Positions 24,609-35,567 of a DNA stretch of 64,000 nucleotides are shown here, piece by piece. Each line of letters starts with the position of its first letter. Position 1 is the first letter of the stretch. Location: assembly GCF_002157835.1 (NCBI RefSeq), contig NZ_CP020809.1:6138001-6202000 (forward strand). Reading direction: 5' to 3'. Under the pieces are notes generated by a model, which did not search any database, was not told the origin of the DNA, and saw nothing but the letters and a program-made list of their open reading frames with translations. Source of the DNA: Mycobacterium dioxanotrophicus (GTDB lineage Bacteria > Actinomycetota > Actinomycetes > Mycobacteriales > Mycobacteriaceae). The translations under genes were made by a program, and so were the position numbers.

Positions 24609-26240
24609 GTGACCTACTACCCGCCGCGGCCGCCGGCCGATCGTGGCGCGGAGCATCCCGGCATGGCCAATTACCCCAGCGACGAGACGCCCCGACGTCC
24701 CCGTCGGCCGTCGGGCCCGAGCTCCAACCGCTGGTTGCCGCCGCTGGACGACGAACAGGCCGCCGGCCATCACTCGGATCCGCAGCCGCGGGGCGGCTCC
24801 GCCGCCGGTGAGAAGGTGACGGTGACCCGTGCCGCGGCCGCACGCAGCCGCGAGATGGGTTCGCGCATGTACGGGTTCGTGCACCGCGCGGCCACCGCCG
24901 ACGGCGCCGACAAATCCGGGCTGACCGCGCTGACGTGGCCGGTGGTGGCGAACTTCGCCGTCGACGCGGCCATGGCCGTCGCCCTGGCCAACACGTTGTT
25001 CTTCGCCGCCGCCAGCGGTGAATCCAAGAGCAAGGTGGCGCTGTACCTGCTGATCACCATTGCCCCGTTCGCCGTGATCGCGCCGCTGATCGGACCCGCG
25101 CTCGACCGGTTGCAGCACGGCCGCCGGGTGGCGCTGGCCGCGTCGTTCGCACTGCGCACGGTGCTCATCGTGGTCCTGATCGCGAACTACGACGGTGATT
25201 CGGGCAGTTACCCGTCGTGGGTGCTCTACCCGTGCGCGCTGGGCATGATGGTGCTCTCCAAATCGTTCTCGGTGCTGCGCAGCGCCGTCACGCCCCGCGT
25301 GCTGCCCCCGAGCATCGACCTCGTCCGGGTCAACTCCCGGCTGACCACCTTCGGCCTGCTCGGCGGAACCGTGGTGGGCGGCGGTATCGCCGCGGGCGCC
25401 GAATATCTGCTCAACGTCGTGCATCTGCCCGGTGCGCTGTATGTCGTCGCCGCCGTCTCGGCGGCCGGTGCGGTGCTGGCCATGCGGATCCCGAAGTGGG
25501 TCGAGGTCACCGAGGGCGAGGTGCCGACGACGCTGAGCTATCACGGCGGCCCGGGTGATCTGCGGCGTCCCGGCAAGGCCAAGGCCGCGCGCCAACCCAT
25601 GGGCCGCAACACCATCACCGCGCTGTGGGGCAACTGCACCATCAAGGTGATGGTCGGGTTCCTGTTCCTGTACCCGGCCTTCGTGGCCAAATCGCACGAC
25701 GCCACCGGCTGGCAACAGCTGCTGATGCTCGGCCTGATCGGGGCGGCCGCGGGCATCGGCAACTTCGGCGGCAACATCGCCGCTGCCCGGCTCAAACTGG
25801 GCCACCCCGCCCAACTGGTCGTGCGCGCCTCCGTCGCCGTCACCGCGGTCGCGCTGGCGACCGCGCTGACCGGCAACCTTTTCGTCGCGGCGGGCGCCAC
25901 GCTGGTGACCTCGGCTGCCAGCGCGATCGCCAAGGCATCGCTGGACGCGTCGCTGCAGGACGATCTGCCGGAAGAATCGCGTGCCTCGGCCTTCGGCCGC
26001 TCCGAATCGGTTCTGCAGCTGGCCTGGGTGGCCGGTGGCGCGACGGGCGTGCTGATCTACACCGACCTCACGGTCGGGTTCACTACCATCACCGCCGTGC
26101 TGATACTCGGCCTCGCGCAGACCATCGTGAGCTACCGCGGCGAGTCACTGATCCCCGGCCTCGGCGGCAACCGCCCGGTGCTGGCGCAACAGGAAGGCGG
26201 AGGGCCCGCGATGGCGAGCACGACGGACATGCCGCGATGA
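24609..26240 (+). CDS. MFS-type transporter, Rv0876c-like
   Basis: A 543-residue permease with a long (about 90-residue) hydrophilic N-terminus, then about twelve predicted helices (LTALTWPVVANFAVDAAMAVALANTLF; VVGGGIAAGAEYLL; LVVRASVAVTAVALATALTG). It resembles the large conserved mycobacterial membrane protein Rv0876c. Substrate unknown. Start GTG at 24609 precedes MTYYPPRPPADRG. It overlaps the next gene by ATGA, so the two are co-translated. Confidence 0.85.
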   Translation: MTYYPPRPPADRGAEHPGMANYPSDETPRRPRRPSGPSSNRWLPPLDDEQAAGHHSDPQPRGGSAAGEKVTVTRAAAARSREMGSRMYGFVHRAATADGADKSGLTALTWPVVANFAVDAAMAVALANTLFFAAASGESKSKVALYLLITIAPFAVIAPLIGPALDRLQHGRRVALAASFALRTVLIVVLIANYDGDSGSYPSWVLYPCALGMMVLSKSFSVLRSAVTPRVLPPSIDLVRVNSRLTTFGLLGGTVVGGGIAAGAEYLLNVVHLPGALYVVAAVSAAGAVLAMRIPKWVEVTEGEVPTTLSYHGGPGDLRRPGKAKAARQPMGRNTITALWGNCTIKVMVGFLFLYPAFVAKSHDATGWQQLLMLGLIGAAAGIGNFGGNIAAARLKLGHPAQLVVRASVAVTAVALATALTGNLFVAAGATLVTSAASAIAKASLDASLQDDLPEESRASAFGRSESVLQLAWVAGGATGVLIYTDLTVGFTTITAVLILGLAQTIVSYRGESLIPGLGGNRPVLAQQEGGGPAMASTTDMPR

Positions 26241-26743
26241 GGCGTTTCTTGGCCATTCTCGCGGTGATCGTCGTGGTGGCGGCCGCGGGCACGGCCGTGG
26301 CGGTGACGCAGCTGAGCCACGGACACGACAAGTTGCCGAAGATCAGCGCATACAGCAACGGGCATCTGACGCGCGTCGGGCCGTTCCGTTACTGCCCGGT
26401 GCTCAACCTCAACGACTGCACGCAGTCAGGCAGCCAGGGCGAGTTGCGCGTCAACAAGGAACACCCCGTGCAGCTGTCGGTGCCCGCGGAGATCGCCCGC
26501 GCGCCCTGGCGCCTGCTCCGCGTTTACGAAAACCCGATCGACACGACGTTGTCGCTCTACCGCCCGAATACCACTCTGGCCGTGACCATTCCGACGGTCG
26601 ACCCGCAGCGCGGGCGGCTCACCGGCATCGCCGTGCAGCTGCTCACGTTGGTGCAGGATCAGAACGGCGACGTGTTCGACCTGCCGCACGCCGAATGGTC
26701 GGTGCGCACCGTCTGGCCGGACAAGGCTCAGCCGGCGCCGTGA
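26237..26743 (+). CDS. DUF2771 secreted/membrane-anchored protein, Rv0875c-like
   Basis: A 168-residue protein with an N-terminal hydrophobic segment (RRFLAILAVIVVVAAAGTAV) that is a signal anchor, then a soluble beta-rich domain containing two cysteines (YCPVLNLNDC). It matches the DUF2771 family. ATG at 26237 overlaps the MFS stop (ATGA). Its 3' end overlaps the convergent GST gene by 16 bases. Function unknown. Confidence 0.82.
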   Translation: MRRFLAILAVIVVVAAAGTAVAVTQLSHGHDKLPKISAYSNGHLTRVGPFRYCPVLNLNDCTQSGSQGELRVNKEHPVQLSVPAEIARAPWRLLRVYENPIDTTLSLYRPNTTLAVTIPTVDPQRGRLTGIAVQLLTLVQDQNGDVFDLPHAEWSVRTVWPDKAQPAP

Positions 26744-27777
26744 CCGGGGGGTACCCGCTCGGACTCGCGCGTCGGCCCGGGCGGGGTGCCATCGCCGAAC
26801 GGCCTGCCGCCCAATGACTCCCGGCCGTGCGGGGTGAGCCAGTTGGCCAGTTCCGGCCCTTTCGGGACGATCCGCGTCGGATTGATGTCGGCGTGGACGA
26901 TGTAGTAATGCTGCTTGATCTGCACGAAATCGATGGTGTCGCCGAACCCCGGGGTCTGGAACAGGTCACGGGCATAAGCCCACAGCACGGGCATCTCGGC
27001 GAGCTTGGACCGGTTGCACTTGAAGTGGCCGTGGTACACGGGGTCGAACCGCGCCAGCGTGGTGAACAGTCGCACGTCGGCTTCGGTGATGGTGTCGCCC
27101 ACCAGATATCGCTGGGTCGCCAGCCGTTCGGAGAGCCAGTCGAGTGCGGTGAACAACCGGTCGTAGGCAGCGTCGTACGCCTCCTGTGAGCCGGCGAAAC
27201 CGCACCGGTACACGCCGTTGTTGACCTCGGTGTAGATGCGTCTGGCGACCGTGTCGATCTCGTCGCGCAACGGCTCGGGGTACAGCTGCGGAGCACCGTC
27301 ACGGTGGAACTCGGTCCACTCGGTGGAGAAGTCCAGCGTCATCTGGGCGAAGTCGTTGGTCACCACCGCACCCGTCGGCACGTCGACGACGGCCGGCACC
27401 GTAATGCCCTTGGGATAGTTGGGATCACGCGCGAAATAGGCGTCCTGCAACCGCGGGATCCTCAGCACCGGGTCGAGGCCGTCGGGATCGAGGTCGAAGG
27501 TCCAGCTGCGCGCGTCATGCGTCGGGCCGCAGAAGCCGATGGACAGTGCGTCCTCCAGCCCCAGCAGCCTGCGCACGATGATCGCCCGGTTGGCCCACGG
27601 ACAGGCCCGCGCCACCACCAACCGGTAACGGCCGGCCTCGACGGGATAATGACCGCCCGCCGCACCCCCCTCTGCTCCTCGCGTGCGCGACGTGATCCGG
27701 GTGGTGATGTAGCTGGTGTCGCGGTTGAATTCGCCTCCGGACGAGGACTTGTCGGCGACGTATGAGCCCTGGGTCAT
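26728..27777 (-). CDS. Glutathionyl-hydroquinone reductase-like GST (Xi class)
   Basis: A 349-residue protein with an N-terminal thioredoxin-like domain and a helical C-terminal domain. The catalytic motif is ARACPWANRAIIVRRLLGLE with its nucleophilic Cys, and GFCGPTHDARSWTFD follows. YqjG-type enzymes reduce thiol-hydroquinone adducts with glutathione; in this bacterium, which should use mycothiol, the thiol partner is inferred to differ. The C-terminal domain keeps LSERLATQRYLVGDTITEADVRLF. It is convergent with the DUF2771 gene. Confidence 0.88.
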   Translation of the reverse strand: MTQGSYVADKSSSGGEFNRDTSYITTRITSRTRGAEGGAAGGHYPVEAGRYRLVVARACPWANRAIIVRRLLGLEDALSIGFCGPTHDARSWTFDLDPDGLDPVLRIPRLQDAYFARDPNYPKGITVPAVVDVPTGAVVTNDFAQMTLDFSTEWTEFHRDGAPQLYPEPLRDEIDTVARRIYTEVNNGVYRCGFAGSQEAYDAAYDRLFTALDWLSERLATQRYLVGDTITEADVRLFTTLARFDPVYHGHFKCNRSKLAEMPVLWAYARDLFQTPGFGDTIDFVQIKQHYYIVHADINPTRIVPKGPELANWLTPHGRESLGGRPFGDGTPPGPTRESERVPPGHGAG

Positions 27778-27804
27778 ACACCCAGTCTGCCCCGCCGCGC
27801 GGCG

Positions 27805-28215
27805 TCAGGCGTCGAGTTCCCGGGCGACGGCCTTGACCACCTCGGACACCCGCCGGGCGACCTTGCGATCGGGATAACGGCCCTTGCGCAGCTCCGGCTG
27901 CACCGTGTCCTCCAGCAGCGTGATCATGTCCGAAACCATGCCGTGCAGCTCATCGGGGGTGTGCTTGTGCTCGGGACGCTCGGCTTCGCGGCGAGCCTTG
28001 CTCAGGCTCGGCGGCGGGTCAATCAGCTTGAGACTCAGTGCCTGAGGACCACGACGACCTGCGGCGACCCCGAACTCGACGCGCTGGCCGGCTTTGAGCG
28101 CCTCGATGCCCGAAGGCAACGCGGAAGACCGGACGTAGACGTCCTCGCCTTCCTCCTGGGACAAAAACCCGAAGCCCTTTTCGGCGTCGTACCACTTAAC
28201 CCTGCCGGTCGGCAC
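27805..28215 (-). CDS. cspB: Cold-shock domain protein CspB-like
   Basis: A 136-residue protein with a cold-shock domain at residues 1-68 ([28 protein letters not shown], with RNP1 and RNP2) and a C-terminal extension rich in charged helices. It matches Rv0871. It binds single-stranded nucleic acid and acts as an RNA chaperone. GTG at 28215 is used because homologs begin with (M/V)PTGRVKWYD; the upstream 140 codons of open frame have no homology. It is divergent from the YccF gene. Confidence 0.9.
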   Translation of the reverse strand: MPTGRVKWYDAEKGFGFLSQEEGEDVYVRSSALPSGIEALKAGQRVEFGVAAGRRGPQALSLKLIDPPPSLSKARREAERPEHKHTPDELHGMVSDMITLLEDTVQPELRKGRYPDRKVARRVSEVVKAVARELDA

Positions 28216-28377
28216 TGGACTCACCTGCTCGTCGTTGGTAGCACTACTGGAGACACACAAAGTTCGCGTCCCGGTTTGCGCCGGAACGCGATGTGCAGAT
28301 CCTACTCTGAGGCGATTCGCTCGTTCATCCCCATTACTCGGTAGGCTTGGGCCACCGCTGGAGGAGATGCGCCCTAT

Positions 28378-28770
28378 ATGCGACTGATACTCAATGTCAT
28401 CTGGTTGATCTTCGGCGGCCTCTACCTGGCGCTGGGATACCTGCTGGCAGCGTTGATCTGCTTCATCTTGATCATCACCATCCCCTTCGGGTTCGCCTCG
28501 CTGCGCATCGCGTCCTATGCGCTGTGGCCGTTCGGCCGCACCATCGTCGACAAACCGGGCACCCGGCCGGGCGCGCTGATCGGCAACATCATCTGGATTC
28601 TGTTGTGCGGCATCTGGCTGGCCATCGGCCACCTGGTCAGCGCGGTCGCGATGGCGATCACCATCGTCGGCATCCCGCTGGCGCTGGCCAACCTCAAGCT
28701 GATCCCGGTGTCGCTGATGCCGCTCGGTAAGGAGATCGTGCCGGTGGACTCGGTAAGGACACCGGCATGA
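28378..28770 (+). CDS. YccF-domain inner membrane protein
   Basis: A 130-residue protein with two copies of a YccF hydrophobic unit: [20 protein letters not shown]...[22 protein letters not shown] and [18 protein letters not shown]...[25 protein letters not shown]. It corresponds to Rv0870c and is of unknown function. GGAGGAG lies 9 bases before the ATG. Its stop overlaps the moaA start by 4 bases (ATGA). Confidence 0.85.
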   Translation: MRLILNVIWLIFGGLYLALGYLLAALICFILIITIPFGFASLRIASYALWPFGRTIVDKPGTRPGALIGNIIWILLCGIWLAIGHLVSAVAMAITIVGIPLALANLKLIPVSLMPLGKEIVPVDSVRTPA

Positions 28771-29837
28771 CCGTCACCGCGCTCGGATTGCCCACCGTGA
28801 ACCGTGGCGGGCCCACGGAGCCGGCCCCGGCGAGCGGACCGCTGATCGACACCTACGGGCGGGTCGCCACCGATCTGCGCGTCTCGCTCACCGACCGGTG
28901 CAACCTGCGCTGCACGTACTGCATGCCCGCCGAAGGCCTGGACTGGCTGCCGGGCCAGGCCCTGCTCAGCGCGGACGAGCTGGCCCGTCTGCTGCGTATC
29001 GCGGTGACGAGCCTCGGCGTCACCAGCGTGCGCTTCACCGGCGGCGAACCGCTGGTGACCCGGCATCTGGAAGACGTAGTGGCCGCGGCCGCCGCGTTGA
29101 CACCCCGCCCGGAGATCACCCTGACCACCAACGGCATCGGGCTGCAACGCCGCGCCGCCGGCCTGCGTCGAGCCGGGCTGGACCGCATCAACGTCTCGCT
29201 CGACAGCGTGGACGCGGCGCATTTCGCCCGGATCACCCGCCGGGACCGGCTCGCCGACGTGCTCGCGGGCCTGGCGGCCGCCAAGGCCGTCGGACTGGAC
29301 CCGGTGAAGGTGAACGCCGTGCTCGACCCGGTGTCCGGGCTCGACGACGCGGTCGACCTGCTGCGGTACTGCCTCGAGCATGGCTACCAACTGCGCATCA
29401 TCGAGCAGATGCCGCTCGATGCCGGGCACAGCTGGAAGCGTGACGCGGTGATCGACGCCGACCGGATCCTGCAGACCCTGCGACAGCAGTTCGACCTGCA
29501 GCCCGATCCCCGACCGCGCGGCTCGGCACCGGCCGAACTGTGGCAGGTCGGGCCCGGCCCGACGCATCCTGGCGGGACGGTCGGTGTCATCGCCTCGGTG
29601 TCGCACGCCTTCTGCTCGGCCTGCGACCGCACCCGACTGACCGCCGACGGCCAGATCCGCAGCTGCCTGTTCTCCACCGAAGAGACCGATCTGCGGGGGC
29701 TGCTGCGCGGCGGCGCGGACGACGCTGCGATCGAGGCGGCGTGGCGGGGCGCCATGTGGGCCAAGCCCGCCGGCCACGGCATCAACGATCCGAGCTTCGT
29801 GCAACCGCAGCGCCCGATGAGCGCGATCGGGGGTTGA
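28767..29837 (+). CDS. moaA: MoaA, GTP 3',8-cyclase
   Basis: A 356-residue radical SAM enzyme that starts molybdopterin synthesis by converting GTP to 3',8-cH2GTP. The N-terminal cluster motif is [10 protein letters not shown], and the C-terminal cluster cysteines lie in [23 protein letters not shown]. The conserved FTGGEPLV binds SAM. It is counterpart of Rv0869c (moaA2). It overlaps yccF by 4 bases and is followed after 2 bases by moaD. Confidence 0.96.
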   Translation: MTVTALGLPTVNRGGPTEPAPASGPLIDTYGRVATDLRVSLTDRCNLRCTYCMPAEGLDWLPGQALLSADELARLLRIAVTSLGVTSVRFTGGEPLVTRHLEDVVAAAAALTPRPEITLTTNGIGLQRRAAGLRRAGLDRINVSLDSVDAAHFARITRRDRLADVLAGLAAAKAVGLDPVKVNAVLDPVSGLDDAVDLLRYCLEHGYQLRIIEQMPLDAGHSWKRDAVIDADRILQTLRQQFDLQPDPRPRGSAPAELWQVGPGPTHPGGTVGVIASVSHAFCSACDRTRLTADGQIRSCLFSTEETDLRGLLRGGADDAAIEAAWRGAMWAKPAGHGINDPSFVQPQRPMSAIGG

Positions 29838-29839
29838 CG

Positions 29840-30100
29840 ATGACAGCGACGGTCGAGGTGACGGTCCGGTATTTCGCCGCTGCGGCGGCCGCCGCGGGCG
29901 TCGAGACCGAAACGTTAGGTCTCAAATCGGGAACGACCATCGAGGAACTCGTCGGACGGCTCGGTGAGGGCAACCCGGAGCTCGCGCGAGTGCTGAAACG
30001 GTGCTCCTACCTGTGCGATGGCATTGCGGTGCGCGACAGATCGAGCGCTGTGACAACGCCGCAGACCCTCGATGTGTTACCCCCGTTCGCCGGTGGTTAA
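29840..30100 (+). CDS. moaD: MoaD, molybdopterin synthase small subunit
   Basis: An 86-residue beta-grasp sulfur carrier. It ends with PPFAGG, the diglycine tail that is activated as thiocarboxylate. It reads VTVRYFAAAAAAAGVETETL, then GNPELARVLKRCSYLCDGIAV. With MoaE it forms molybdopterin synthase. ATG at 29840 follows the moaA stop by 2 bases, so it is coupled. It is the counterpart of moaD2 (Rv0868c). Confidence 0.93.
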   Translation: MTATVEVTVRYFAAAAAAAGVETETLGLKSGTTIEELVGRLGEGNPELARVLKRCSYLCDGIAVRDRSSAVTTPQTLDVLPPFAGG

Positions 30101-30217
30101 CGTGATTTACCTCACATAACGAAATGGTCACGAGCTGGCTACGAGCGGGTTTATCGCTGCCGCGACCTGCGGAAACGCTTCAGCAACCTGCGCCTTTAAT
30201 GCTCTTTTAAGTTTTGC

Positions 30218-30235
30218 CGGGCGGGAAAACGCCCG
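30218..30235. terminator. Possible hairpin after moaD
   Basis: CGGGCG and CGCCCG form a 6-bp stem around GGAAAA. It is about 120 bases after the moaD stop and before the rpfA riboswitch. It has no following T-run, so termination by it is uncertain. Confidence 0.3.
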
Positions 30236-30309
30236 ACCCGACAAAAGATGACGAGACCGCGGCGAGCCGTTACCTTCATTCCCAAGTCAACTGACTCCGT
30301 ATCGGATGA

Positions 30310-31281
<972 letters not shown>

Positions 31282-31285
<4 letters not shown>

Positions 31286-31710
31286 GCCGAGTTGACCCAC
31301 TCGTCGGTGCCGTCGGCGAAGTGCTGGTGCTTCCACACCGGTAGACGCTCTTTGACGGTGTCCACGAGGCGGGCACAGGTTTCGAACGCCGCCCTGCGAT
31401 GGTCCGCTGCCACAGCGGCCACCAGGGCGGCGTCGCCTATTTTGAGGGCTCCGATGCGGTGACTGACCGCGATGGCCCGGACTCCTTCACTCTCCGCGGC
31501 GATTTCGGCGGCAACGGCCTGCAACGTCTGTAGGGCAGTCGGATGGGCGGAGTACTCGAGCCGCGTCACCGACCGGCCACCGTCATGGTCGCGAACCACA
31601 CCGGAGAATCCCACGACGGCGCCTGCGGCCTCGTGAGCCACCAGCGCCTCGTGTTCGGTCAGCTCGATGGGGTCCTCGGTGAGTGCGACCCGAGCGACGA
31701 CAGCGCTCAT
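31282..31710 (-). CDS. moaE: MoaE, molybdopterin synthase large subunit
   Basis: A 142-residue protein with MoaE motifs: [43 protein letters not shown] (with the reactive Arg-His pair), [21 protein letters not shown] and the end FADGTDEWV. It transfers sulfur from MoaD thiocarboxylate to cyclic pyranopterin. ATG at 31710 is the last of a chain of four in-register ATG codons in a 32-bp repeat array. It is the counterpart of moaE2 (Rv0866). Confidence 0.95.
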
Positions 31711-31806
31711 CGGTATTGCCTCCTCTTCGCGCGAGCGCTCATCGCTGTTGTCTCCTCTTCGCGCAAGCGCTCATCGCTGTTGTCTCCTCTTCGCGCAAGC
31801 GCTCAT
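31707..31806 (-). repeat. 32-bp tandem repeat array forming coupled micro-ORFs between mog and moaE
   Basis: Three 32-bp units link the mog stop to the moaE start. On the minus strand each holds GAAGAGGAG and an ATG. The ORFs are 31806-31771 and 31774-31739, both encoding [11 protein letters not shown], and 31742-31707, encoding [11 protein letters not shown]. Each TGA stop overlaps the next ATG as ATGA; the first ATG overlaps the mog stop (31805-31803) and the last TGA overlaps the moaE ATG at 31710. Each unit repeats the first codons of moaE (ATGAGCGCT), so the array looks like a duplicated ribosome-binding module. Confidence 0.93.
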
Positions 31807-32306
31807 CGGCCATGGTCGCGGCCGCTCAACTGATCCAACGCATGCTCCAACACATGATCGAGCACGCCCAGGCCGTCCTTCACCCCGCCAGGAGAGCCCG
31901 GCAGGTTCACGATCAGGGTGCGTCCGGAGACGCCGCACACGCCCCGCGACAGCACGGAGGTGGGGACTTTGTGCCCGCCCGAGCGCCGGATCGCATCGGC
32001 CAGACCGACCACCTGATAGTCCAGCACCGCCATGGTGGCTTCGGGCGTGCGGTCGGTCGGCGAGATGCCGGTGCCGCCGGATGTGATGATCAGATCGATG
32101 TGTTCGGCCAGAGCTGAGCGCAGCGCTGCGCCGACCGCGGCGCCGTCGGCGACGACCATCTGCTCGGTCACGTCATAGCCGCGGTCCGCGAGCCAGCCGA
32201 CGATCATGGGGCCGGTGCGGTCGTCATATACCCCGGCTGCCGCGCGCGTCGAGGCGATCACCACGCGGGCCGAACGGGTTACGCCGGTGGAGTGTCTGGA
32301 GTCCAT
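31803..32306 (-). CDS. mog: Mog/MoaB-like molybdopterin adenylyltransferase
   Basis: A 167-residue MoaB/Mog domain protein that adenylates molybdopterin before metal insertion. Motifs: [38 protein letters not shown] (the signature TSGGTG loop) and [18 protein letters not shown]. The start at 32306 overlaps moaC by 28 bases; a later GTG (VTRSARVV) would remove the overlap. Its stop is overlapped by the first micro-ORF of the 32-bp repeat array. It is the counterpart of Rv0865. Confidence 0.92.
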   Translation of the reverse strand: MDSRHSTGVTRSARVVIASTRAAAGVYDDRTGPMIVGWLADRGYDVTEQMVVADGAAVGAALRSALAEHIDLIITSGGTGISPTDRTPEATMAVLDYQVVGLADAIRRSGGHKVPTSVLSRGVCGVSGRTLIVNLPGSPGGVKDGLGVLDHVLEHALDQLSGRDHGR

Positions 32307-32758
32307 AGACCCGTTTTACCGCCCTCTTTGCGCAGTACCCGGATCTGGTCGAGGCGAGCCGCCGGATCGACGGCCTTGATCATGTCGTAGAGCGTCAAGC
32401 CTGCGACGCTGACGGCGGTCAGTGCCTCCATCTCCACACCCGTGCGGTCAGTGCTGCGCACGGTCGCGGTGATGTCCACGCGGTCGGTGCCGATACCGAA
32501 ATCGACGTCGACGCCGGTGAGTGCCAATTGATGACACAGCGGGATCAGGTCGGAAGTGCGCTTGGCCGCCAGGATGCCGGCGACGCGGGCGGTGGCGAGC
32601 GCATCACCTTTGGGCAGCCCGCCCGAGGCGATCAGCGTGACCACCTCGGCGGTCGTCAGCAGGCAGCCCGCTGCCACGGCGGTGCGCTTGGTGACGTCCT
32701 TGGCGGTGACGTCGACCATGTGCGCCGCCCCGGTTTCGTCGAGGTGCGACAGGCCCAC
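32279..32758 (-). CDS. moaC: MoaC, cyclic pyranopterin monophosphate synthase
   Basis: A 159-residue protein with MoaC signatures: [39 protein letters not shown] (with the key His) and [31 protein letters not shown]. It makes cyclic pyranopterin from the MoaA product. GTG at 32758 starts it. It lies 2 bases after the Rv0863-like gene, so the order Rv0863-like, moaC, mog, moaE is one operon convergent with rpfA. Confidence 0.94.
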   Translation of the reverse strand: MGLSHLDETGAAHMVDVTAKDVTKRTAVAAGCLLTTAEVVTLIASGGLPKGDALATARVAGILAAKRTSDLIPLCHQLALTGVDVDFGIGTDRVDITATVRSTDRTGVEMEALTAVSVAGLTLYDMIKAVDPAARLDQIRVLRKEGGKTGLWTPDTPPA

Positions 32759-32760
32759 CG

Positions 32761-32958
32761 TTACCGGTTGACGACGGTGACCGACTGAATGAACGGCAGG
32801 GTGTCTGCCGGTACGGGGAAGGTCACGTCCCCGAACGGAGACAGGGCGCCGGTGCGGTCGGTCGCCAGTTCGCTGACGGCGTGATCGTCGCCGTCGCTCA
32901 GTACCGGCCAGCCGTTGTCGACGTACTGATTCTTCTTGTTGTCAGCCACGCCCCACAT
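32761..32958 (-). CDS. Small conserved protein, Rv0863-like
   Basis: A 65-residue protein, [20 protein letters not shown] at the start and [20 protein letters not shown] then [17 protein letters not shown] later. It is recognised mainly by its place upstream of moaC, as Rv0863. ATG at 32958 or GTG at 32949 could be the start. No transmembrane helix. It is divergent from the Rv0862c-like gene. Confidence 0.6.
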   Translation of the reverse strand: MWGVADNKKNQYVDNGWPVLSDGDDHAVSELATDRTGALSPFGDVTFPVPADTLPFIQSVTVVNR

Positions 32959-33027
32959 TGTGGCAGGCCAGACATCCGGAGGCGAGACCGGCATGTCACC
33001 ACTGCGCTGCTTTACGCTGGTCAGGAT

Positions 33028-35319
33028 ATGACCGCGAAGACTCCTTCGGAGGACAGGAGCGCCGCACCCCGGCCGAGCGCCGGGATCCCGCTGGGCGCCT
33101 GGCTGGCCGAGCTCCCCGACGAGGGACTCCTGCGGATTCTGCAGCTGCGGGGGGACCTGACCCAGCCGCCTCCTGCCAGCCTGGCAGCGCTGGCTGCTCG
33201 GGCCCTGTCGCGGCAGTCGGTCAAGGCAGCCACTGACAGCCTGGACTTCCTGCACCTGACGGTGCTCGACGCGTTGCTGGTGTTGCACGCCGACTCCGGA
33301 GCGGTCGCGGTCAGCGAGGTGATCGAGCTGCTGGGTGACCGCGGCGATCCCGACGCGATCCGTGCCGCGGTGGACGATCTGCGCGAGCGGGCCCTCGTGT
33401 GGGGCGCCGACGAGGTGCGGGTGGCGCCCGAGACGACCGGGTCGCTGCCGTGGTATCCGGGCCAGGCCGCGTTGGAGTCGTCGGACCGCACCGCCGACGA
33501 AATCGCCGACCAGCTGGCGGATCTCGACGACCCCCAGAAGGAACTTCTGGCCCGCCTGGTGGAGGGTTCGCCGGTGGGTCGCACCCGCGACGCCGCACCC
33601 GACACCCCGCCGGACCGGCCGGTGCCACGGCTTTTGGATGCCGGGCTGCTGCGCCGGATCGACGACGAGACCGTGATCCTGCCGCGGTTGGTGGCCCAGT
33701 CGCTACGGGGCGAGGTTCCCGGCCCCACGGAGTTGGCGGTGCCCGCTCTGCAGTCCACGACCACCACGACCGCCGACGTGGACGCCGTCGCCGCCGGTGC
33801 CGCCATCGACGTGCTGCGCGAGATCGAATTGGTGGTCGAAACCCTCAGCGCCACACCGGTTCCCGAGCTGCGCAACGGTGGCCTCGGCGTGCGCGACGTG
33901 AAACGGCTGGCCAAGACCACCGGCATCGACGAACCGAGGCTGGGACTGATCCTGGAGCTGGCGGCGACGGCCGGCCTGATCGCGGTCGGCATGCCCGATC
34001 CCGACCCGGGCGACGGCACGGGGCCGTACTGGGCGCCGACGGTGACCGCCGACCGTTTCGTGGAATCGCCGACGGCGGCGCGCTGGCAGCTGATCGCGTC
34101 GACCTGGCTGGACCTGCAGGCCCGCCCCGCATTGATCGGCTCCCGCGGACCCGACGGCAAACCCTTTGCAGCACTGTCCGATTCGCTGTTCTCCACCGCG
34201 GCACCGCTGGATCGCCGGCTCCTGCTCACCGTGCTCGCCGAGCTGCCACCGGGCACCGGTGTCGACGCGGCCGAGGCGTCACGGGCCATGATCTGGCACC
34301 GGCCCCGCTGGGCGGCGCGCCTGCAGCCGGCCACGGTCGGCAACCTGCTCGACGAGGCGCACGCGGTGGGCCTGGCCGGGCGCGGCGCGATCAGCACGCC
34401 CGGACGCGGGCTGCTGGCCGACGACCCGGCCGACGACGTGCTGGCGACGATGGCGAAGGTGCTGCCCAAGCCGCTCGACCACTTCCTGTTGCAGGCCGAT
34501 CTCACGGTGATCGTGCCGGGGCCGCTGGAACGTGACCTGGCCGAGAAGTTGGCGACGGTGGCCACCGTGGAATCGGCGGGCGCGGCCATGGTGTACCGCA
34601 TCACCGAGGCCTCGGTGCGGCACGCACTGGATGCGGGGCGCACTGCCGGCGAACTGCACAACCTGTTCGAGAAGCACTCCAAAACCCCTGTACCGCAAGG
34701 CTTGACGTATCTGATCGACGACGTCGCCCGCAGGCACGGGCAGCTGCGGGTCGGGATGGCGTCGTCGTTCGTGCGGTGTGAGGACGCCGCGCTGCTGGCG
34801 CAGGCGGTGGCATCGTCGGCCACCGAGCGCCTCGAGCTGCGCCTGCTGGCCCCCACCGTCGCGGTGTCACAGGCCCCGATCTCCGACGTGCTCGCCGGCC
34901 TGCGCGACGCCGGATTCGCCCCGGCCGCCGAGGACTCGTCGGGCACCATCGTCGACATCCAAGCTCTCGGTTACCGCGTCGCCGCCCCCACCCGGCGCCG
35001 GGTGCATCGACCCGCGACACCTCCGACCACGCAGACCCTTTCGGCCATCATCGCGGTGCTGCGCAAGGTGTCCAGCGGACCGTTCGCCAACGTCCGACTG
35101 GATCCCGCAGTGGCCATCACCCAACTGCAGGATGCCGCGATCGCCCAGACCTCGGTGCTCATCGGGTATGTGGACCCGGCGGGCGTCGCGACCCAGCGCG
35201 TGGTGGCCCCGATCAACATCCGCGGAGGCCAGCTGACCGCTTACGATCCCGCCGCGGGACGCGTGCGCGAGTTCGCGATCCACCGGGTCACGTCCGTGGT
35301 GTCGGCCAACGACGACTGA
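33028..35319 (+). CDS. Helicase-associated (XPB/Ssl2-like) domain protein, Rv0862c-like
   Basis: A 763-residue protein close in length to Rv0862c (756). It contains winged-helix-like segments and, in its C-terminal half, an XPB/Ssl2-type domain: [20 protein letters not shown], then [34 protein letters not shown] and [10 protein letters not shown]. No Walker A or DExH motif is visible, so it is not itself a helicase. It lies near the XPB gene on the same strand, and a joint role in DNA repair is likely but unproven. Confidence 0.85.
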   Translation: MTAKTPSEDRSAAPRPSAGIPLGAWLAELPDEGLLRILQLRGDLTQPPPASLAALAARALSRQSVKAATDSLDFLHLTVLDALLVLHADSGAVAVSEVIELLGDRGDPDAIRAAVDDLRERALVWGADEVRVAPETTGSLPWYPGQAALESSDRTADEIADQLADLDDPQKELLARLVEGSPVGRTRDAAPDTPPDRPVPRLLDAGLLRRIDDETVILPRLVAQSLRGEVPGPTELAVPALQSTTTTTADVDAVAAGAAIDVLREIELVVETLSATPVPELRNGGLGVRDVKRLAKTTGIDEPRLGLILELAATAGLIAVGMPDPDPGDGTGPYWAPTVTADRFVESPTAARWQLIASTWLDLQARPALIGSRGPDGKPFAALSDSLFSTAAPLDRRLLLTVLAELPPGTGVDAAEASRAMIWHRPRWAARLQPATVGNLLDEAHAVGLAGRGAISTPGRGLLADDPADDVLATMAKVLPKPLDHFLLQADLTVIVPGPLERDLAEKLATVATVESAGAAMVYRITEASVRHALDAGRTAGELHNLFEKHSKTPVPQGLTYLIDDVARRHGQLRVGMASSFVRCEDAALLAQAVASSATERLELRLLAPTVAVSQAPISDVLAGLRDAGFAPAAEDSSGTIVDIQALGYRVAAPTRRRVHRPATPPTTQTLSAIIAVLRKVSSGPFANVRLDPAVAITQLQDAAIAQTSVLIGYVDPAGVATQRVVAPINIRGGQLTAYDPAAGRVREFAIHRVTSVVSANDD

Positions 35320-35384
35320 TCGGCGGTCAGCGGCTGGCGTGTCGCGACTGGCGGCGTGTCGCGGCTTCGGAGCACACACCGACC

Positions 35385-35480
35385 TCGAAATATGCCATCA
35401 CCCGCGGTATCAGAAAAATTGATACCACTGGTGGTGGCGCATTTCGAGCAGCATGTGCCACACACTTTCCGGTACCACTG
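35385..35480. repeat. Dispersed palindromic repeat, copy 2
   Basis: Between the Rv0862c-like gene and the esterase lies a large imperfect palindrome. Left arm 35385-35413 begins TCGAAATATGCC and ends GCGGTATCAG; right arm 35419-35447 begins TTGATACCAC and ends GCATTTCGA. The arms pair at 23 of 29 positions around a 5-base A-rich loop. Beyond it, GGTACCACTGTGACAG mirrors the CTGTCACAGCCGTACC flank of copy 1 at 374. So about 95 bases are shared with copy 1, in inverted orientation. Confidence 0.65.
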
Positions 35481-35567
35481 TGACAGTTGGGGCCAGAGCT
35501 GCTCGGTCAGCGCGACTAACCGGGCGAACAGCTCCGGCACAGCTCATCCACAGAACCGTTCACGACC

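Noticed and set aside
24453..25814. A 453-codon minus-strand frame opposite the MFS gene
   Set aside because: It mirrors the MFS coding sequence and has an antisense composition (His, Gln, Arg, Gly rich).
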